The translations under genes were made by a program, and so were the position numbers. This document shows, one piece after another, positions 44,593-53,405 of a DNA stretch of 64,000 nucleotides; positions within the stretch are counted from its first letter, which is position 1, and each line of letters begins with the position of its first letter. The notes beneath the pieces are model-generated. The model saw nothing but the letters and a program-made list of their open reading frames with translations. It was not told where the DNA came from and did not search any database. The DNA comes from Streptomyces sp. CB02009 (GTDB taxonomy: Bacteria; Actinomycetota; Actinomycetes; Streptomycetales; Streptomycetaceae), in NCBI RefSeq assembly GCF_001905825.1, contig NZ_LIVV01000001.1, positions 979,582-1,043,581 of the forward strand, in the 5' to 3' direction.

Positions 44593-44893
44593 CGAGGGGG
44601 AAAACGTCTTGGTCGCTGAGCGGCACCCACGGATCATGAGCAGATGTGCGGCAGCTGGGTGCCAGTCCGGCCGGGTGCGCCTCCCCCAGGACGTCCGCGC
44701 CGTCGATGAGCGGCCGTACCTCTGCCCAGGGGTCCGCCGCCCAGGTGGTCGGGATTCTGTGCTGCAACGTCAAGGTCCTGAGCGGCGACGGAGCGTGCGA
44801 TGGCGGCTGCGAGCACGACAGCGGCGTATCGGTAACTGGAGGGGCCCGGCCGGGAGCTTGCCCTTGGCGGTCTCCGACGAGCCCCGCAGGATC
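44593..44893 (-). pseudogene. Inverted N-terminal fragment of the neighbouring gene
   Basis: No intact gene. On the minus strand, from about 44775 down to 44640, the reading is LTLQHRIPTTWAADPWAEV, then RPLIDGADVLGEAHPAG. From memory of related Streptomyces proteins this is the usual N-terminus of the family represented by the plus-strand gene that starts at 44894 (EPRRIMITEPDCTAGCCGAL). The two halves now face opposite ways, which suggests a local inversion of roughly 150-250 bases. Confidence 0.45.
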
Positions 44894-45418
44894 ATGATCA
44901 CGGAACCGGACTGCACCGCCGGGTGCTGCGGGGCCCTGTACGTCACGGTGCGCCGCGAGGGCGATGTGGTGATCTGGGACGCCTGGGAGAACACGGGCAA
45001 CACCGGCTCCCTCCCCGCGGTCATGCGCTTCGAAGCGGCACAGTACGAAGCGGAACTCGCTCGGGCCGCAGCCGACCGCAGCTGGGAAGAACCCCTGGAC
45101 ACGGCTGCTCGGCTCCTTGAGGAGATCCTCGTCGAGAGTCGCTGGTTCGAGCGGTGGGGCTGCGTCCTCATCGGCGTCTGGCCCCGCCGAGGAGAACCCG
45201 ACGTTCCCGAGGAACTGACGAGCCCGGAGGGCGTCGATGTCATGTTCCACGACGCCCACGCCCACGTCCACGCCCACGAGTCGGGCGGGCGGGGAACTTC
45301 GTACGGCTACGAGCTGCCCGTCACCGGCGGTGAGCCGGTGGAGGAGCAGGTACGGCGATGTGCGGAGCGCATTCTCGCTGACGACCCGCGAAACACGGCG
45401 GAAATCCGAGAGGCCTGA
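44894..45418 (+). CDS. Hypothetical protein, probably N-terminally truncated
   Basis: 174 residues from ATG 44894. Starts MITEPDCTAGCCGALYVTVR, with three Cys in a CTAGCC cluster, followed by VVIWDAWENTGNT, then helices (LDTAARLLEEILVESRWFER) and a His-rich loop (HDAHAHVHAHE) before YGYELPVTGGEPVEEQVRR. I recognise it as a common Streptomyces family of unknown function. Homologues as I recall them begin about 60 residues earlier with a segment now found inverted upstream. An AGG precedes the present ATG, so a shortened protein might be made. Confidence 0.6.
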   Translation: MITEPDCTAGCCGALYVTVRREGDVVIWDAWENTGNTGSLPAVMRFEAAQYEAELARAAADRSWEEPLDTAARLLEEILVESRWFERWGCVLIGVWPRRGEPDVPEELTSPEGVDVMFHDAHAHVHAHESGGRGTSYGYELPVTGGEPVEEQVRRCAERILADDPRNTAEIREA

Positions 45419-45626
45419 GCAGGCAGCCCGACGAAGCAGCGCACGGGCGACGCGGAATCGGCCCCCACCGCGATCGGCAGCCGACGGGCAGTCGGCAATC
45501 GACGATTCCCCGGCACTGACGGGCGGTCGGCAGATCGATGGGCGGAGCCGGCGGCTGATGGGGCGGCCGGCAGCCGATGGGGGACCGGCCCTCGGCGCGC
45601 GCCGCGTTTCCGGCTACGGTCTCCTG

Positions 45627-46280
45627 ATGACCGAACTCGACACCTTGGCCGCGACCCGTGACGCCTACGACACCATCGCGACCGTGTACCAGCAGCAGTT
45701 CCAGGACTCCCTGCGGGAGCGCCCCCTGGAGCGCGCCATGCTGGGCGCGTTCGCGGAACTGGTGCGGTCGACCGATGACAGTGAGGGCGAGGTCGCGGAC
45801 CTCGGCTGCGGGCCGGGCTACGTCACCGCCCACCTGCACGGACTGGGCCTGAAGGCGTTCGGGGTCGACGCCTCCCCGGTGATGGTCGCGCTCGCGCAGG
45901 CCTCCCACCCCGGGCTGCGGTTCGAGGTCGGGTCGATGGCCGACCTGGACATCGAGGACGGCTCGCTGCGCGGTGTGCTCTCGCGGTGGTCCGTCATCCA
46001 CACCCCGCCGCAGGAGGTCCCCGCCATCGTGGCCGAGATCGCCCGGGTCCTGGCACCCGGCGGGCACCTCCTGATCGACTTCCCCGCCACGGACGGGCCG
46101 CACCTCGAGACCCAGAGCTACGACCACGTAGTGGCAACGGCCTACCGCTGGAACCCCGACCGCCTTGCCGCACTCCTGCGCGAGCACGGACTGGCGGAGG
46201 TGGGCCGCATGACGATCGAGCCGCTGCCCACGGACCGACGACAGTTCCAGGAGGTCGAACTCCTCGCCCGCAAGGCGTGA
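45627..46280 (+). CDS. Class I SAM-dependent methyltransferase
   Basis: 217 residues. The SAM site is VADLGCGPGYVTAHL (about 52-66), then FGVDASPVMVALA, and a post-site segment SLRGVLSRWSVIHTPPQEV. The C-terminal pattern LARVLAPGGHLLIDF is usual for the family. Substrate unknown. ATG 45627 has only a weak ribosome site, but the domain begins right after it. The 45419-45626 spacer has imperfect CGGCAG-CGATGGG repeats. Confidence 0.8.
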   Translation: MTELDTLAATRDAYDTIATVYQQQFQDSLRERPLERAMLGAFAELVRSTDDSEGEVADLGCGPGYVTAHLHGLGLKAFGVDASPVMVALAQASHPGLRFEVGSMADLDIEDGSLRGVLSRWSVIHTPPQEVPAIVAEIARVLAPGGHLLIDFPATDGPHLETQSYDHVVATAYRWNPDRLAALLREHGLAEVGRMTIEPLPTDRRQFQEVELLARKA

Positions 46281-46433
46281 GGCGAGGAACGCGCAGGCCG
46301 CCTCCAGGCCGCCGTTGGGCCGACTGGGGTACGGAGGCAGCGGCGTGGACCTAGGTCGTCTCGTTTGGATCAGCTGATCGTTGGTCTGGGCGTGCCGTCG
46401 CGGTCACCGGCTGCGGCGCGGCAGTAGAGGTGG

Positions 46434-46606
46434 CAGACCCCCGCCTTCGACCCCGAGACGTACAAGCAGCGCAATACCGTCGATCTCTGCATCAGTCGCC
46501 TGAAGCAGTGGCGGGGCGTCGCTATCCGCTACGAAAAGACCGCAACCATCTACCTGGCCGGACTCTACGTCGCCGGCATCTTTCTTTGGTCTGCCAGGCC
46601 AACGAC
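46434..46606 (+). mobile_element. IS5-family transposase C-terminal remnant
   Basis: Reads PPAFDPETYKQRNTVDLCIS, then RLKQWRGVAIRYEKTATIYL and GIFLWSAR, the same C-terminus as the remnants at 26.1 and 29.4 kb. Similarity ends exactly at the Arg before the normal stop, and the next bases are already the 3' end of the minus-strand gene at 46607. The upstream part is gone. Confidence 0.7.
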
Positions 46607-47359
46607 TCAGGAGCAGGAGCGAACCGCATCGTCCCAGGCGCCGGGACTGCGGTAGTGGTTCCTGTGCCCCGCGGCGAGCACATGGCGCAGTTCGGCAAGG
46701 TGCCGGGTGTCCGTGGGGAGGTCCAACCGGTCGAGGAGGGCCAGGGCATCGGCCGGTTCCAGGTCGCCGTAGACGTCGTGGAAGCCCGTCAGAAGACCGC
46801 GGAAGAGAGCCGGATGCAGGGCGGGAAGCCGCACGGCGGTGCGGTACGTCGGCTCCTTCACCGTCCAGCGCACCGGGCCCGAGCACTCCAGAACCCGACG
46901 GGCTCGGCGGAGCAGGGCTTCCGATCTCTCTGCCACCACCCGGCCGATGTCGGTACCGAGAACCTCGGCGAAGGCCGACGCGGAAGTGACATGGTCCTCG
47001 AACCAGTCCACCCACAGCGAATAGGTGACGGCCTCGGCGTCCCGGTCCGCCTCCAGCCGCTGACGGTAACCGTCCCACAGCACGTCGGCCGGCAAGGGCC
47101 CCTCCGCACCCTCGTTCGCGAACCGAATCTCGCACGTGACCCAGTACTCGCCGAGGAGGTCCAGCAGCCCGAAAGCCAACCGCACCTGGTCAGCTGCATC
47201 CACGTCTTCGGCGAACACATCACCGGCCCAGGAGTGCGCCACCTGGTTGGCGGTGAGCAACACGTCCGGTTCCTCGTCACTCACCCACCCGTCGCGCACC
47301 TGGCTGACGCCCTGATCAGCCAGCCAACGCCGGGCAGCCTCCTCGGCCTGCATCTCCAC
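46607..47359 (-). CDS. Orphan hypothetical protein
   Basis: 250 residues, acidic and helical, many Trp (WLADQGVSQVRDGWVSDEEP; LLGEYWVTCEIRFANEGAEG; YSLWVDWFEDHV). A Glu/Asp-rich repeat-like C-terminal half follows (LEPADALALLDRLDLPTDTR). No family recognised. Its stop abuts a transposase remnant, as in the accessory region at 26-30 kb. ATG 47353 is an alternative start. Confidence 0.6.
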   Translation of the reverse strand: MEMQAEEAARRWLADQGVSQVRDGWVSDEEPDVLLTANQVAHSWAGDVFAEDVDAADQVRLAFGLLDLLGEYWVTCEIRFANEGAEGPLPADVLWDGYRQRLEADRDAEAVTYSLWVDWFEDHVTSASAFAEVLGTDIGRVVAERSEALLRRARRVLECSGPVRWTVKEPTYRTAVRLPALHPALFRGLLTGFHDVYGDLEPADALALLDRLDLPTDTRHLAELRHVLAAGHRNHYRSPGAWDDAVRSCS

Positions 47360-47401
47360 TCGGGAAGTATGACAAGCCTCGCAAGATCCGAACGAAACGG
47401 C

Positions 47402-48463
47402 CTAGGCCAGCGGCCCCAGGGTGTCCTGCGACTCCATGAGACCCTGCTCGCTCGGAGCCAGGCCGTCGTCGAGCACCCGGGTCATCTGCCGGGCCCGCAG
47501 GTCGAGATGTGCTTCGGCGGGCTTGGTGAAGCCGTGGCGGGCGCGGGCCTCGGCAGGCGTCAGGACCTCCTCGCGGCGGGGCGCGATCCCGAGCTTCATG
47601 GGGGCGACCACCGCGACCGTGGACGGGGACTGCCGTGCCAGCAGGAGCAGCTCGATTCTGGGGCTGAGGTGCGCGAGCGCGAACGAGGCCTTCATGACGG
47701 GAACGATGAGCAGGTCGAGGGCGCGCGACTGCCTGATTCCGGCCAGCTCGCGCATCCAGCGCGGCATGGTGGCGACGGTGGCGATCCGTAGCGCCCGGGC
47801 CACGACCAGGCTGGCCGGCCGCGCCCAGAGGGGCGCGGGCGGCAGCACGAGGTCGGCGCGCAGCAGGTGGGTCATGGCCTGCCGGGCGATGGGGCTGGCG
47901 GACAGCCGAGGACGCATCCGCTCGAAGTAGGCCCGCACGCCCTCGCGGTCGCGCGGGACGTCGTCGGGGGAGCAGGTCTGGAACTCCGCGGCGGTCGCGC
48001 ACGCCTGCCAGTACTCCCGCTCCTCCTCGGCGGTGAGCTTGCCGGGACCGTACTTCTCGTACGCGTACAGGATCGAGTGCCAGCCGGTGAGCTGGATCCA
48101 CAGTTGGGAGGCGGGGTCGTTGGCGTCGTAGGTCCCCTCCCCGTACGGGAGCCGTCCGACGGCCTTGGAGTGGACCTTGACCAGGACGTCCGCCGCCCTG
48201 CACACCTCCCGCGAGCCGGCGAAGGCCACCATCGCGAAGTACCGCAGGGTGCGGTCGTAGCGTGTGCGGGGACGTCGGTAGATGCCCTGGGTTCCGTGGA
48301 CGGCGGCCACCAGGGGCGGGTCGAGCTCCTCGACCACCACGGACCGCTGGAAGCCGACGGTCAGTGACGTCGGATAGCTCCAGACCTTCCACACCACCGA
48401 CCCGGGGCCGAAGAAGCCGTAGTCCTCGTGGGGCTCGACCTCGCTCCGCTTCAGCAACGCCAT
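47402..48463 (-). CDS. Oxygenase MpaB family (DUF2236) protein
   Basis: 353 residues, ATG with GAGGAGCGGG ribosome site. Landmarks: DYGFFGPGSVVWKVWSYPTS at the N-terminus (the common 'dyGlFGPdSvtWrv' start), then RYDRTLRYFAMVAFAGSREV, VKVHSKAVGRLPYG and LWIQLTGWHSILYAYEKYGPG. It is only distantly like the other MpaB-family protein in this window. Function is unknown; the family is heme-associated. A TetR gene lies divergently 79 bases away with a large palindrome between them, so repression by that TetR is likely. Confidence 0.82.
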   Translation of the reverse strand: MALLKRSEVEPHEDYGFFGPGSVVWKVWSYPTSLTVGFQRSVVVEELDPPLVAAVHGTQGIYRRPRTRYDRTLRYFAMVAFAGSREVCRAADVLVKVHSKAVGRLPYGEGTYDANDPASQLWIQLTGWHSILYAYEKYGPGKLTAEEEREYWQACATAAEFQTCSPDDVPRDREGVRAYFERMRPRLSASPIARQAMTHLLRADLVLPPAPLWARPASLVVARALRIATVATMPRWMRELAGIRQSRALDLLIVPVMKASFALAHLSPRIELLLLARQSPSTVAVVAPMKLGIAPRREEVLTPAEARARHGFTKPAEAHLDLRARQMTRVLDDGLAPSEQGLMESQDTLGPLA

Positions 48464-48497
48464 CGTCCCGCTCCTCGTCTCATGCCCGCTCACGCCA

Positions 48498-48533
48498 TTA
48501 CGACAGGGCTGTCTTAAGACACGGATGTCGTAA
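48498..48533. promoter_or_regulatory. 36-base symmetric operator between oxygenase and TetR genes
   Basis: Outer arms TTACGACA (48498-48505) and TGTCGTAA (48526-48533) and a perfect inner palindrome TGTCTTAAGACA (48510-48521) share the same centre (48515/48516). The site lies 34 bases upstream of the oxygenase start and 9 bases upstream of the TetR GTG, the classic position for autoregulated divergent TetR control. Confidence 0.8.
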
Positions 48534-48542
48534 ACTGCCAAG

Positions 48543-49190
48543 GTGTCTGCCCACGCCGCTTCGGAAGCCACGCCGCGCAAGCGGCGCCCCTACGCACCGC
48601 GCGTCCCGCTCGCGGAACGCCGCGAGCAACTGCTCGACGCGGCGCTGGCCGTGATCGTCAGCGACGGATACGCCGGCGTCTCCATCGACGCGATCGCGAA
48701 ACGGGCCGACGTCGCCCGCTCCGTGGTCTACGGCGTCTTCGAGAACCTGGGCGACCTTCTGGGCGCCCTGCTCGACCGGGAGCAGGCCCGTGCCTTCCGG
48801 CAGTTGCTGGAGACGGTTCCCGAAGGGGTGGACCCGCGGGAGCCCGCGGCGTTCGCCGCCGAGAGCGTCCGCAGGATGTCCACGATGCTCCGCACCGCCC
48901 CCGACACCTGGCGGCTGATCCTGCTCACACCGGGGGACATGCCCGCGGTCGTCCGCGACCGCGTCGAGGCGGACCGGGAGCGGTTCCGTCGGCGGGTCGC
49001 CGACTGGATCGCCGCCGTCCTCGCAGACCGGGGCCGCTCCGAACTCGACCCCCAGATCCTGGCCCACGCCTTCGTCGCCTGCGCCGAACAGTTCGGCCGC
49101 ACCGCACTCACCGACCCGCAGAGGTTCGCCCCGGAACACGTGGCCCGGCAGGTGGAGTTGCTGATCCACGCACTGTGGCCTGCCGGATGA
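48543..49190 (+). CDS. TetR-family transcriptional regulator
   Basis: 215 residues, GTG start. The HTH is LLDAALAVIVSDGYAGVSID through ARSVVYGVFENLGDL (about 30-75). The ligand domain is helical and typical in length (LDPQILAHAFVACAEQFGRT). By position it represses itself and the divergent MpaB-family gene through the palindrome at 48498-48533. Ligand unknown. Confidence 0.88.
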   Translation: MSAHAASEATPRKRRPYAPRVPLAERREQLLDAALAVIVSDGYAGVSIDAIAKRADVARSVVYGVFENLGDLLGALLDREQARAFRQLLETVPEGVDPREPAAFAAESVRRMSTMLRTAPDTWRLILLTPGDMPAVVRDRVEADRERFRRRVADWIAAVLADRGRSELDPQILAHAFVACAEQFGRTALTDPQRFAPEHVARQVELLIHALWPAG

Positions 49191-49550
49191 TCCGTCGACG
49201 AGCTCGCGGAGTGAGAGAGAGATGGGCGGCATGGACACCGAAGGACTTCAGCGTTTGCTGAACGACATCCTCGGGCACGTGGTCGTGCACCACACCGCAG
49301 ACTGAGACCCAGTCGCTGCCGCACGGCCTCTCGTGCACGACGCGGCGGTCCTCGGCGAGAACCCGCTCATGCGCGTTCAGCTCCCGCCCCGAACCGACCT
49401 CCTCCGCATCCCTCACCACGTGTCCCCTCCCACACATCCTGGCCGAGCCGCCTCCGGCACCACTGCCATGGACGCCCAAGCCCGCCAGAACGTTGCCTCT
49501 CAGGGACCGGCCGCACACCACCTGGGCGTTCACGCAGCGCAAGGGCCGTG
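49191..49550. other. Gene-poor spacer with one doubtful tiny ORF
   Basis: 360 bases after the TetR gene. A 27-codon plus-strand frame (49222-49305, MGGMDTEGLQRLLNDILGHV...) has only a weak GA-rich upstream site and no known relatives; it might be a small peptide but cannot be supported. Nothing else seen. Confidence 0.25.
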
Positions 49551-50372
49551 TCAGGCCAGATGTGCGAGCAGCAGTGCGACGAGCCGCTTGGGAGTGCGGA
49601 GCGGCAGGTAGTGGTCGGCCTCCGGGACCACCACGCCATGGGCGTCGGGGATGTCGGCGACGAGTCGTTCGGCGATGGCCGCGATCTCCGGATGGTCCTG
49701 GTCGCCGTGGACCACCAGGACCGGGACGGTGATCTCGCGCAGACGGGCTTCCGCGTCGCGGTCCGGGAAGTGGGCGAGGAGCGGTTCGCCGGCGATGCGG
49801 CGTTCGGCGTTGTCCGCCACCATCGCCTCGATGAGCTCCCCGCCGGGCGCCGTGCGGCCCAGCGAAGCCCAGACCGAGAGCTCCAACGCGGCCAGGGCCG
49901 CCGCGTCCCGCTGCCGACGGGCGGTGGCGTAGGCCGAGGACTGCGGGTCCTGCGGCCAGTCGTGTCCGCTGACCGACGCACCGACGAGGGCCAGTGCGCC
50001 GACCCTCCCGGGGTGGGCCAGCGTGAAGTCCAGCGCGGTCTCCCCGCCCATGCTCAGCCCGACCAGCGCGGCACGGCCCAGGCCGAAGTGGTCGAGAACG
50101 GCGGCCAGGTCCTCGACGTCGTCGAAGGGCCGGTCCGGCAGGCTGGAACTGCCCAGCCCGCGTGCGTCGTAGCGGACGACGTCGTGGTGGCGGGCCAGCT
50201 TCGGAACCACGTCGTCCCACAGGTGGGCATCCATCCCGGCGTCGTGCAGCAGGACGACCGGGCTGCCGCTGCCGCCACCGCTGCGTTCCGCCCGCAGCAG
50301 CCCGCCATCCGGAGCGGGAACGTCGACGACGAACGCGTCGAGGGGGATCGGCCTGCCGGTGTGCGATCTCAT
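49551..50372 (-). CDS. Alpha/beta hydrolase
   Basis: 273 residues. Nucleophile elbow GLSMGGE (Ser near 105), acid in LVVHGDQDHPE (about 222), and His in EADHYLPL (about 250). The oxyanion loop is VVLLHDAGMDAHLWDDV, giving a complete classical fold with cap helices. Nearest in style to the RutD/3-oxoadipate lactonase-like hydrolases. Substrate unknown. Confidence 0.85.
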   Translation of the reverse strand: MRSHTGRPIPLDAFVVDVPAPDGGLLRAERSGGGSGSPVVLLHDAGMDAHLWDDVVPKLARHHDVVRYDARGLGSSSLPDRPFDDVEDLAAVLDHFGLGRAALVGLSMGGETALDFTLAHPGRVGALALVGASVSGHDWPQDPQSSAYATARRQRDAAALAALELSVWASLGRTAPGGELIEAMVADNAERRIAGEPLLAHFPDRDAEARLREITVPVLVVHGDQDHPEIAAIAERLVADIPDAHGVVVPEADHYLPLRTPKRLVALLLAHLA

Positions 50373-50484
50373 GAAGTGATCACCTCAGCGCCTTGTCCAG
50401 GGCCGCCGAGGACTGATCCGGCCTTGCATCAAAAGGTTGTTCGTTCTCCGTTCGTACAGGCGAGTGGGGGCGTTAGTGTGCGTC

Positions 50485-50976
50485 ATGACGATTCGCTCCT
50501 CGCCTCGACAGGTGCCCGCGCACACCCTTGGCAGCGCGAGCCAGCGCATCGCATTGAGCCTGGTGGGCGGTGTGTTCGGGCTGCTTGGGGCCATGGGGTT
50601 GACCGGCGCGGCTGACCTCGCCGGCGTCGTCATCTACTCCGTGGTCCTCGCCGCCGGACTCTGGCTCGCCTTTCGCGGCAGTCTTGTGGGACTCCGAGTA
50701 GACGCCTCGGGCGTCACGGAACGAGGGCTCGGTCGATCGCGGACCGTGTCGTGGTGCGCCGTCCGTGAGGTCGTCGTGAGTACGCAGGGCGTTGGCCCGG
50801 CGCAGAGCGGAAGTCCCGGACTCGTCCTCAAGGACGGCACGTCGTTGCCGCTCACCGCCATCGCCTCGTACTCCAGCCGCACCGTGCAGGCAGACCTCGC
50901 CCTGCTCACGTCCGCCCACACGGCCCACCGTGGCGCGTGTGGCGCCTGCGCATCGACCGGTTCGGGCGAGCGCTGA
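50485..50976 (+). CDS. Small membrane protein with PH-like domain
   Basis: 163 residues. Two hydrophobic helices (IALSLVGGVFGLLGAMGL and VVIYSVVLAAGLWLAF, about 22-70) are followed by a strand-rich domain (GLRVDASGVTERGL, VSWCAVREVVVST, GLVLKDGTSLPLTAI) resembling bacterial PH domains. A GTG at 50476 is an alternative start; a G-rich site lies upstream of both. Function unknown. Confidence 0.65.
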   Translation: MTIRSSPRQVPAHTLGSASQRIALSLVGGVFGLLGAMGLTGAADLAGVVIYSVVLAAGLWLAFRGSLVGLRVDASGVTERGLGRSRTVSWCAVREVVVSTQGVGPAQSGSPGLVLKDGTSLPLTAIASYSSRTVQADLALLTSAHTAHRGACGACASTGSGER

Positions 50977-51024
50977 CCCGAGCTCCACCAGGGACCCCCG
51001 ACCGGCCGGTCCCCAGACGGGACG

Positions 51025-52065
51025 TCAGTGCATCAGCAGCAGGCGGGTGTTGGGGACGAGCTTCCGGTTCACGCTGGTGCTCTGCACGAAGATCGTGAAC
51101 TCGTCGTTGTGGTCGGGCTTGACGCGTACCTCGACGTCCGGCAGACCCAGCAGCGATCGGGCCTCGGGTCCCGTGTACACCCGGTCCGTCTTCTTCTCCA
51201 GGACCGCGATCTGCTTCCGCGCCTGGATCTTCTCCGACTTGCTCAGCTGGTAGAAGGCGCCACCGGTCCGGTAGGTGTGCCCGCTTTCGACGACCCAGTC
51301 CCGGATCCCCGCATCCCGGGCCACCGCGATCAGCGCGTACCCTGACGGATCCGCGGGGGTCAGGCCCGCCGCTGCGACGGTGTCCATGTTCACGGCCTCG
51401 GCCCCCACGGAGAACACGGCCCGCGATCCCCTGATGCCCTTGCTGCGCCCGACCATGAACTTCTCGGTGGCCTCCTGGATGACCTGGCCGGCCTCCTCCA
51501 GACCCTGCGTGCTCGTGGCGTCCCAGATGGCGATGTTGTCCTTGGGGAAGCCGCCCTGCATGGCCTCGTGCTTGCCCATCTGGTCCGGGACCAGGACGGC
51601 CAGCGTCCAGTTGTCCTCCTGCGTCCGGATCATCTCCGCCACGGACTCGACGAGTCGACGCGGATCCTTGCTCGGAGCGTCCGGGCAGCGATGGCTCGCG
51701 TTCTCCTGGCCGTCGGTGAGCACGAACGTCAGGAAGCTGTGGTCGCCGTACAGCTGGGCCGTCTGGGCCAGCTCCCGCTGGGACTTCAGCGCGGCCGCGA
51801 GCAGCGCCGTCATGCCACCCACCCGGTAGAGCTGCTTCAGGGACGGCATCCGCAGCACGTCCTTGTCGTAGATGACGCACTCCACCTTGTCGGCGAAGAC
51901 GTACACCGTGACGCGGGTTTCCTGGTCCAGGTCCTTCGACCGGCGGGCCAAGTACGCGATCTGCTGGTCGGCGACCTCGACGACCTTGCGGCTCAGGTGC
52001 GACATGGACGAACTGGCGTCCAGCACAAGGGCGACGTGGTTGATGTAGTTCTGGCTTCGGGTCAT
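51025..52065 (-). CDS. VWA-domain protein
   Basis: 346 residues. The VWA domain begins immediately (VALVLDASSSMSHL, MIDAS Asp17 with DxSxS), followed by VGGMTALLAAAL and FVLTDGQENASH, so the metal-binding site is complete. The C-terminal half (about 210-346) has strands and helices without a known motif (SGHTYRTGGAFYQLSKSEKI). Cytosolic. VWA proteins of this type assemble with chaperone-like or tellurite/stress systems, but no such partner is nearby. Confidence 0.8.
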   Translation of the reverse strand: MTRSQNYINHVALVLDASSSMSHLSRKVVEVADQQIAYLARRSKDLDQETRVTVYVFADKVECVIYDKDVLRMPSLKQLYRVGGMTALLAAALKSQRELAQTAQLYGDHSFLTFVLTDGQENASHRCPDAPSKDPRRLVESVAEMIRTQEDNWTLAVLVPDQMGKHEAMQGGFPKDNIAIWDATSTQGLEEAGQVIQEATEKFMVGRSKGIRGSRAVFSVGAEAVNMDTVAAAGLTPADPSGYALIAVARDAGIRDWVVESGHTYRTGGAFYQLSKSEKIQARKQIAVLEKKTDRVYTGPEARSLLGLPDVEVRVKPDHNDEFTIFVQSTSVNRKLVPNTRLLLMH

Positions 52066-52290
52066 GACAGCTCCCCCTCGTTCCGACTCGATGGATCCAC
52101 CGTCTCACCCACCACTGACAATCGAACGTGGCTTCGAGGGGGTGCGGTTGGTCGGTCGGGGGAGCGCCAGGCAGTGGAAGTCCCGTCGCGGGCGTGGTTC
52201 TTCGGCGCTACGCGTGCGCGTGCTGCTGCCGCCCCTTCCCGGGCGGCAGCAGCACGGCGGCCGTCTTCGTCGGCCTCGGCGGCCTCGTTC

Positions 52291-52827
52291 TCAGTACGCG
52301 TGTCCCACGTGCGCGAGGGCCTGCTTCAGCAGCGCCCCGCGGCCGTCCGGCATCTCGTTCTGCACGGCGGGAGAGGCAGCCTCCTGCGGGCTGAACCAGA
52401 CGAGGTCCAGGGCGTCCTGCCGTGGGCGGCAGTCGCCGCTCACCGGCACGACGTACGCGAGCGAGACCGCGTGCTGGCGGGGGTCGTGGTACGGCGTGAT
52501 GCCGGCCGTGGGGAAGTACTCGGCGACGGTGAAGGGCTGCGGCGAGGGAGGGACACGTGGCAGGGCCACGGGGCCGAGGTCTTTCTCCAGGTGGCGTAGG
52601 AGTGCGTCACGGACTCGTTCGTGGTGCATGACCCGGCCGGAGACCAGGGTGCGGCTGATGGTTCCGTCCGCGCCGATCCGCAGGAGCAGACCGATGCTGG
52701 TGACTTCGCCGCTGTCGTCCACGCGCACGGGTACGGCCTCGACGTACAGGATCGGCATCTGGGACCGAGCACTGTTCAGCTCGTCCGTGCTCAGCCAGCC
52801 GGGCGTGGTCTCTGTCATGTCGGACAT
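52291..52827 (-). CDS. DUF4916 (Nudix-like) protein
   Basis: 178 residues, full length for DUF4916: PGWLSTDELNSARSQMPILY, VEAVPVRVDD, LLLRIGADGTISRTLVSGRV, TAGITPYHDPRQHAVSLAYV, and LVWFSPQEA. The fold is Nudix-related but a canonical Nudix box is not visible. Function unknown. The 52066-52290 spacer upstream of the VWA gene is empty. Confidence 0.78.
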   Translation of the reverse strand: MSDMTETTPGWLSTDELNSARSQMPILYVEAVPVRVDDSGEVTSIGLLLRIGADGTISRTLVSGRVMHHERVRDALLRHLEKDLGPVALPRVPPSPQPFTVAEYFPTAGITPYHDPRQHAVSLAYVVPVSGDCRPRQDALDLVWFSPQEAASPAVQNEMPDGRGALLKQALAHVGHAY

Positions 52828-52910
52828 CGCTTGATCATACTTTCCCGACCGTGCCCCGGCCTAGGCCGCGTGTCTGCCAGGCGGGTGGGAGTTCCCGCGG
52901 GCCCGTGAGC

Positions 52911-53354
52911 CTACGAGGTGGCGCCGTTCGGCCACGGCTCGTCGGCGATCAGTGCCAGCAGCCGGCCGAGCGTCTCGCGCTGCTCCCGGTCGAGCGCGCC
53001 GAGCGGGTCGGTGGCGAACGGCATCGCCGTCCGCAGCTCCGCGATCGCCCGGAGGCCCGCTTCGGTGGCGGCGACCAGCTTGACCCGGCGGTCCGCGGCC
53101 CCCGAGCGCCGTTCGACCAGGCCGCGCTCCTCCAACCGGTCGACCAGGGTCGTGAGGTTGGACGGTTCGGCGTGCAGCCGCTCGGCGAGCGCCCGCATCG
53201 GTACCGGCTCGGCGCTGTACAGGAGCGCTTTGGCCTGGAGCGGGGTCAGGTCCTGCGCGGTGGCGGCGGCCTCGGCCTCGCGCGCGTACCTGCGGTTCAC
53301 GACGGCGAACAGGCCGACCACCCGCGCGTCGAGCTCGTCTGCGGGAGAGGTCAT
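52911..53354 (-). CDS. MarR-family transcriptional regulator
   Basis: 147 residues. Winged helix: LTPLQAKALLYSAEPVPMRA, LAERLHAEPSNLTTLVDRLE (recognition helix), RGLVERRSGAADRRVKLVAA (wing). Flanking helices form the dimer interface. It is divergent from an SDR gene, with AT-rich inverted repeats between, so it probably represses both. ATG 53354 preferred; GTG 53363 is possible. Confidence 0.87.
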   Translation of the reverse strand: MTSPADELDARVVGLFAVVNRRYAREAEAAATAQDLTPLQAKALLYSAEPVPMRALAERLHAEPSNLTTLVDRLEERGLVERRSGAADRRVKLVAATEAGLRAIAELRTAMPFATDPLGALDREQRETLGRLLALIADEPWPNGATS

Positions 53355-53405
53355 GCCGTCCACTGTAGCCAGGTGCTTGACAGTCGCAAATATCGGCGCC
53401 CATAG

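Noticed and set aside
48498..48533. The 36-base palindrome as a terminator
   Set aside because: It lies between two divergent starts, not after a gene, so an operator is the simpler reading.
49222..49305. 27-codon ORF after the TetR gene
   Set aside because: Only a weak ribosome site and no recognisable relatives; mentioned in the spacer entry but not called a gene.
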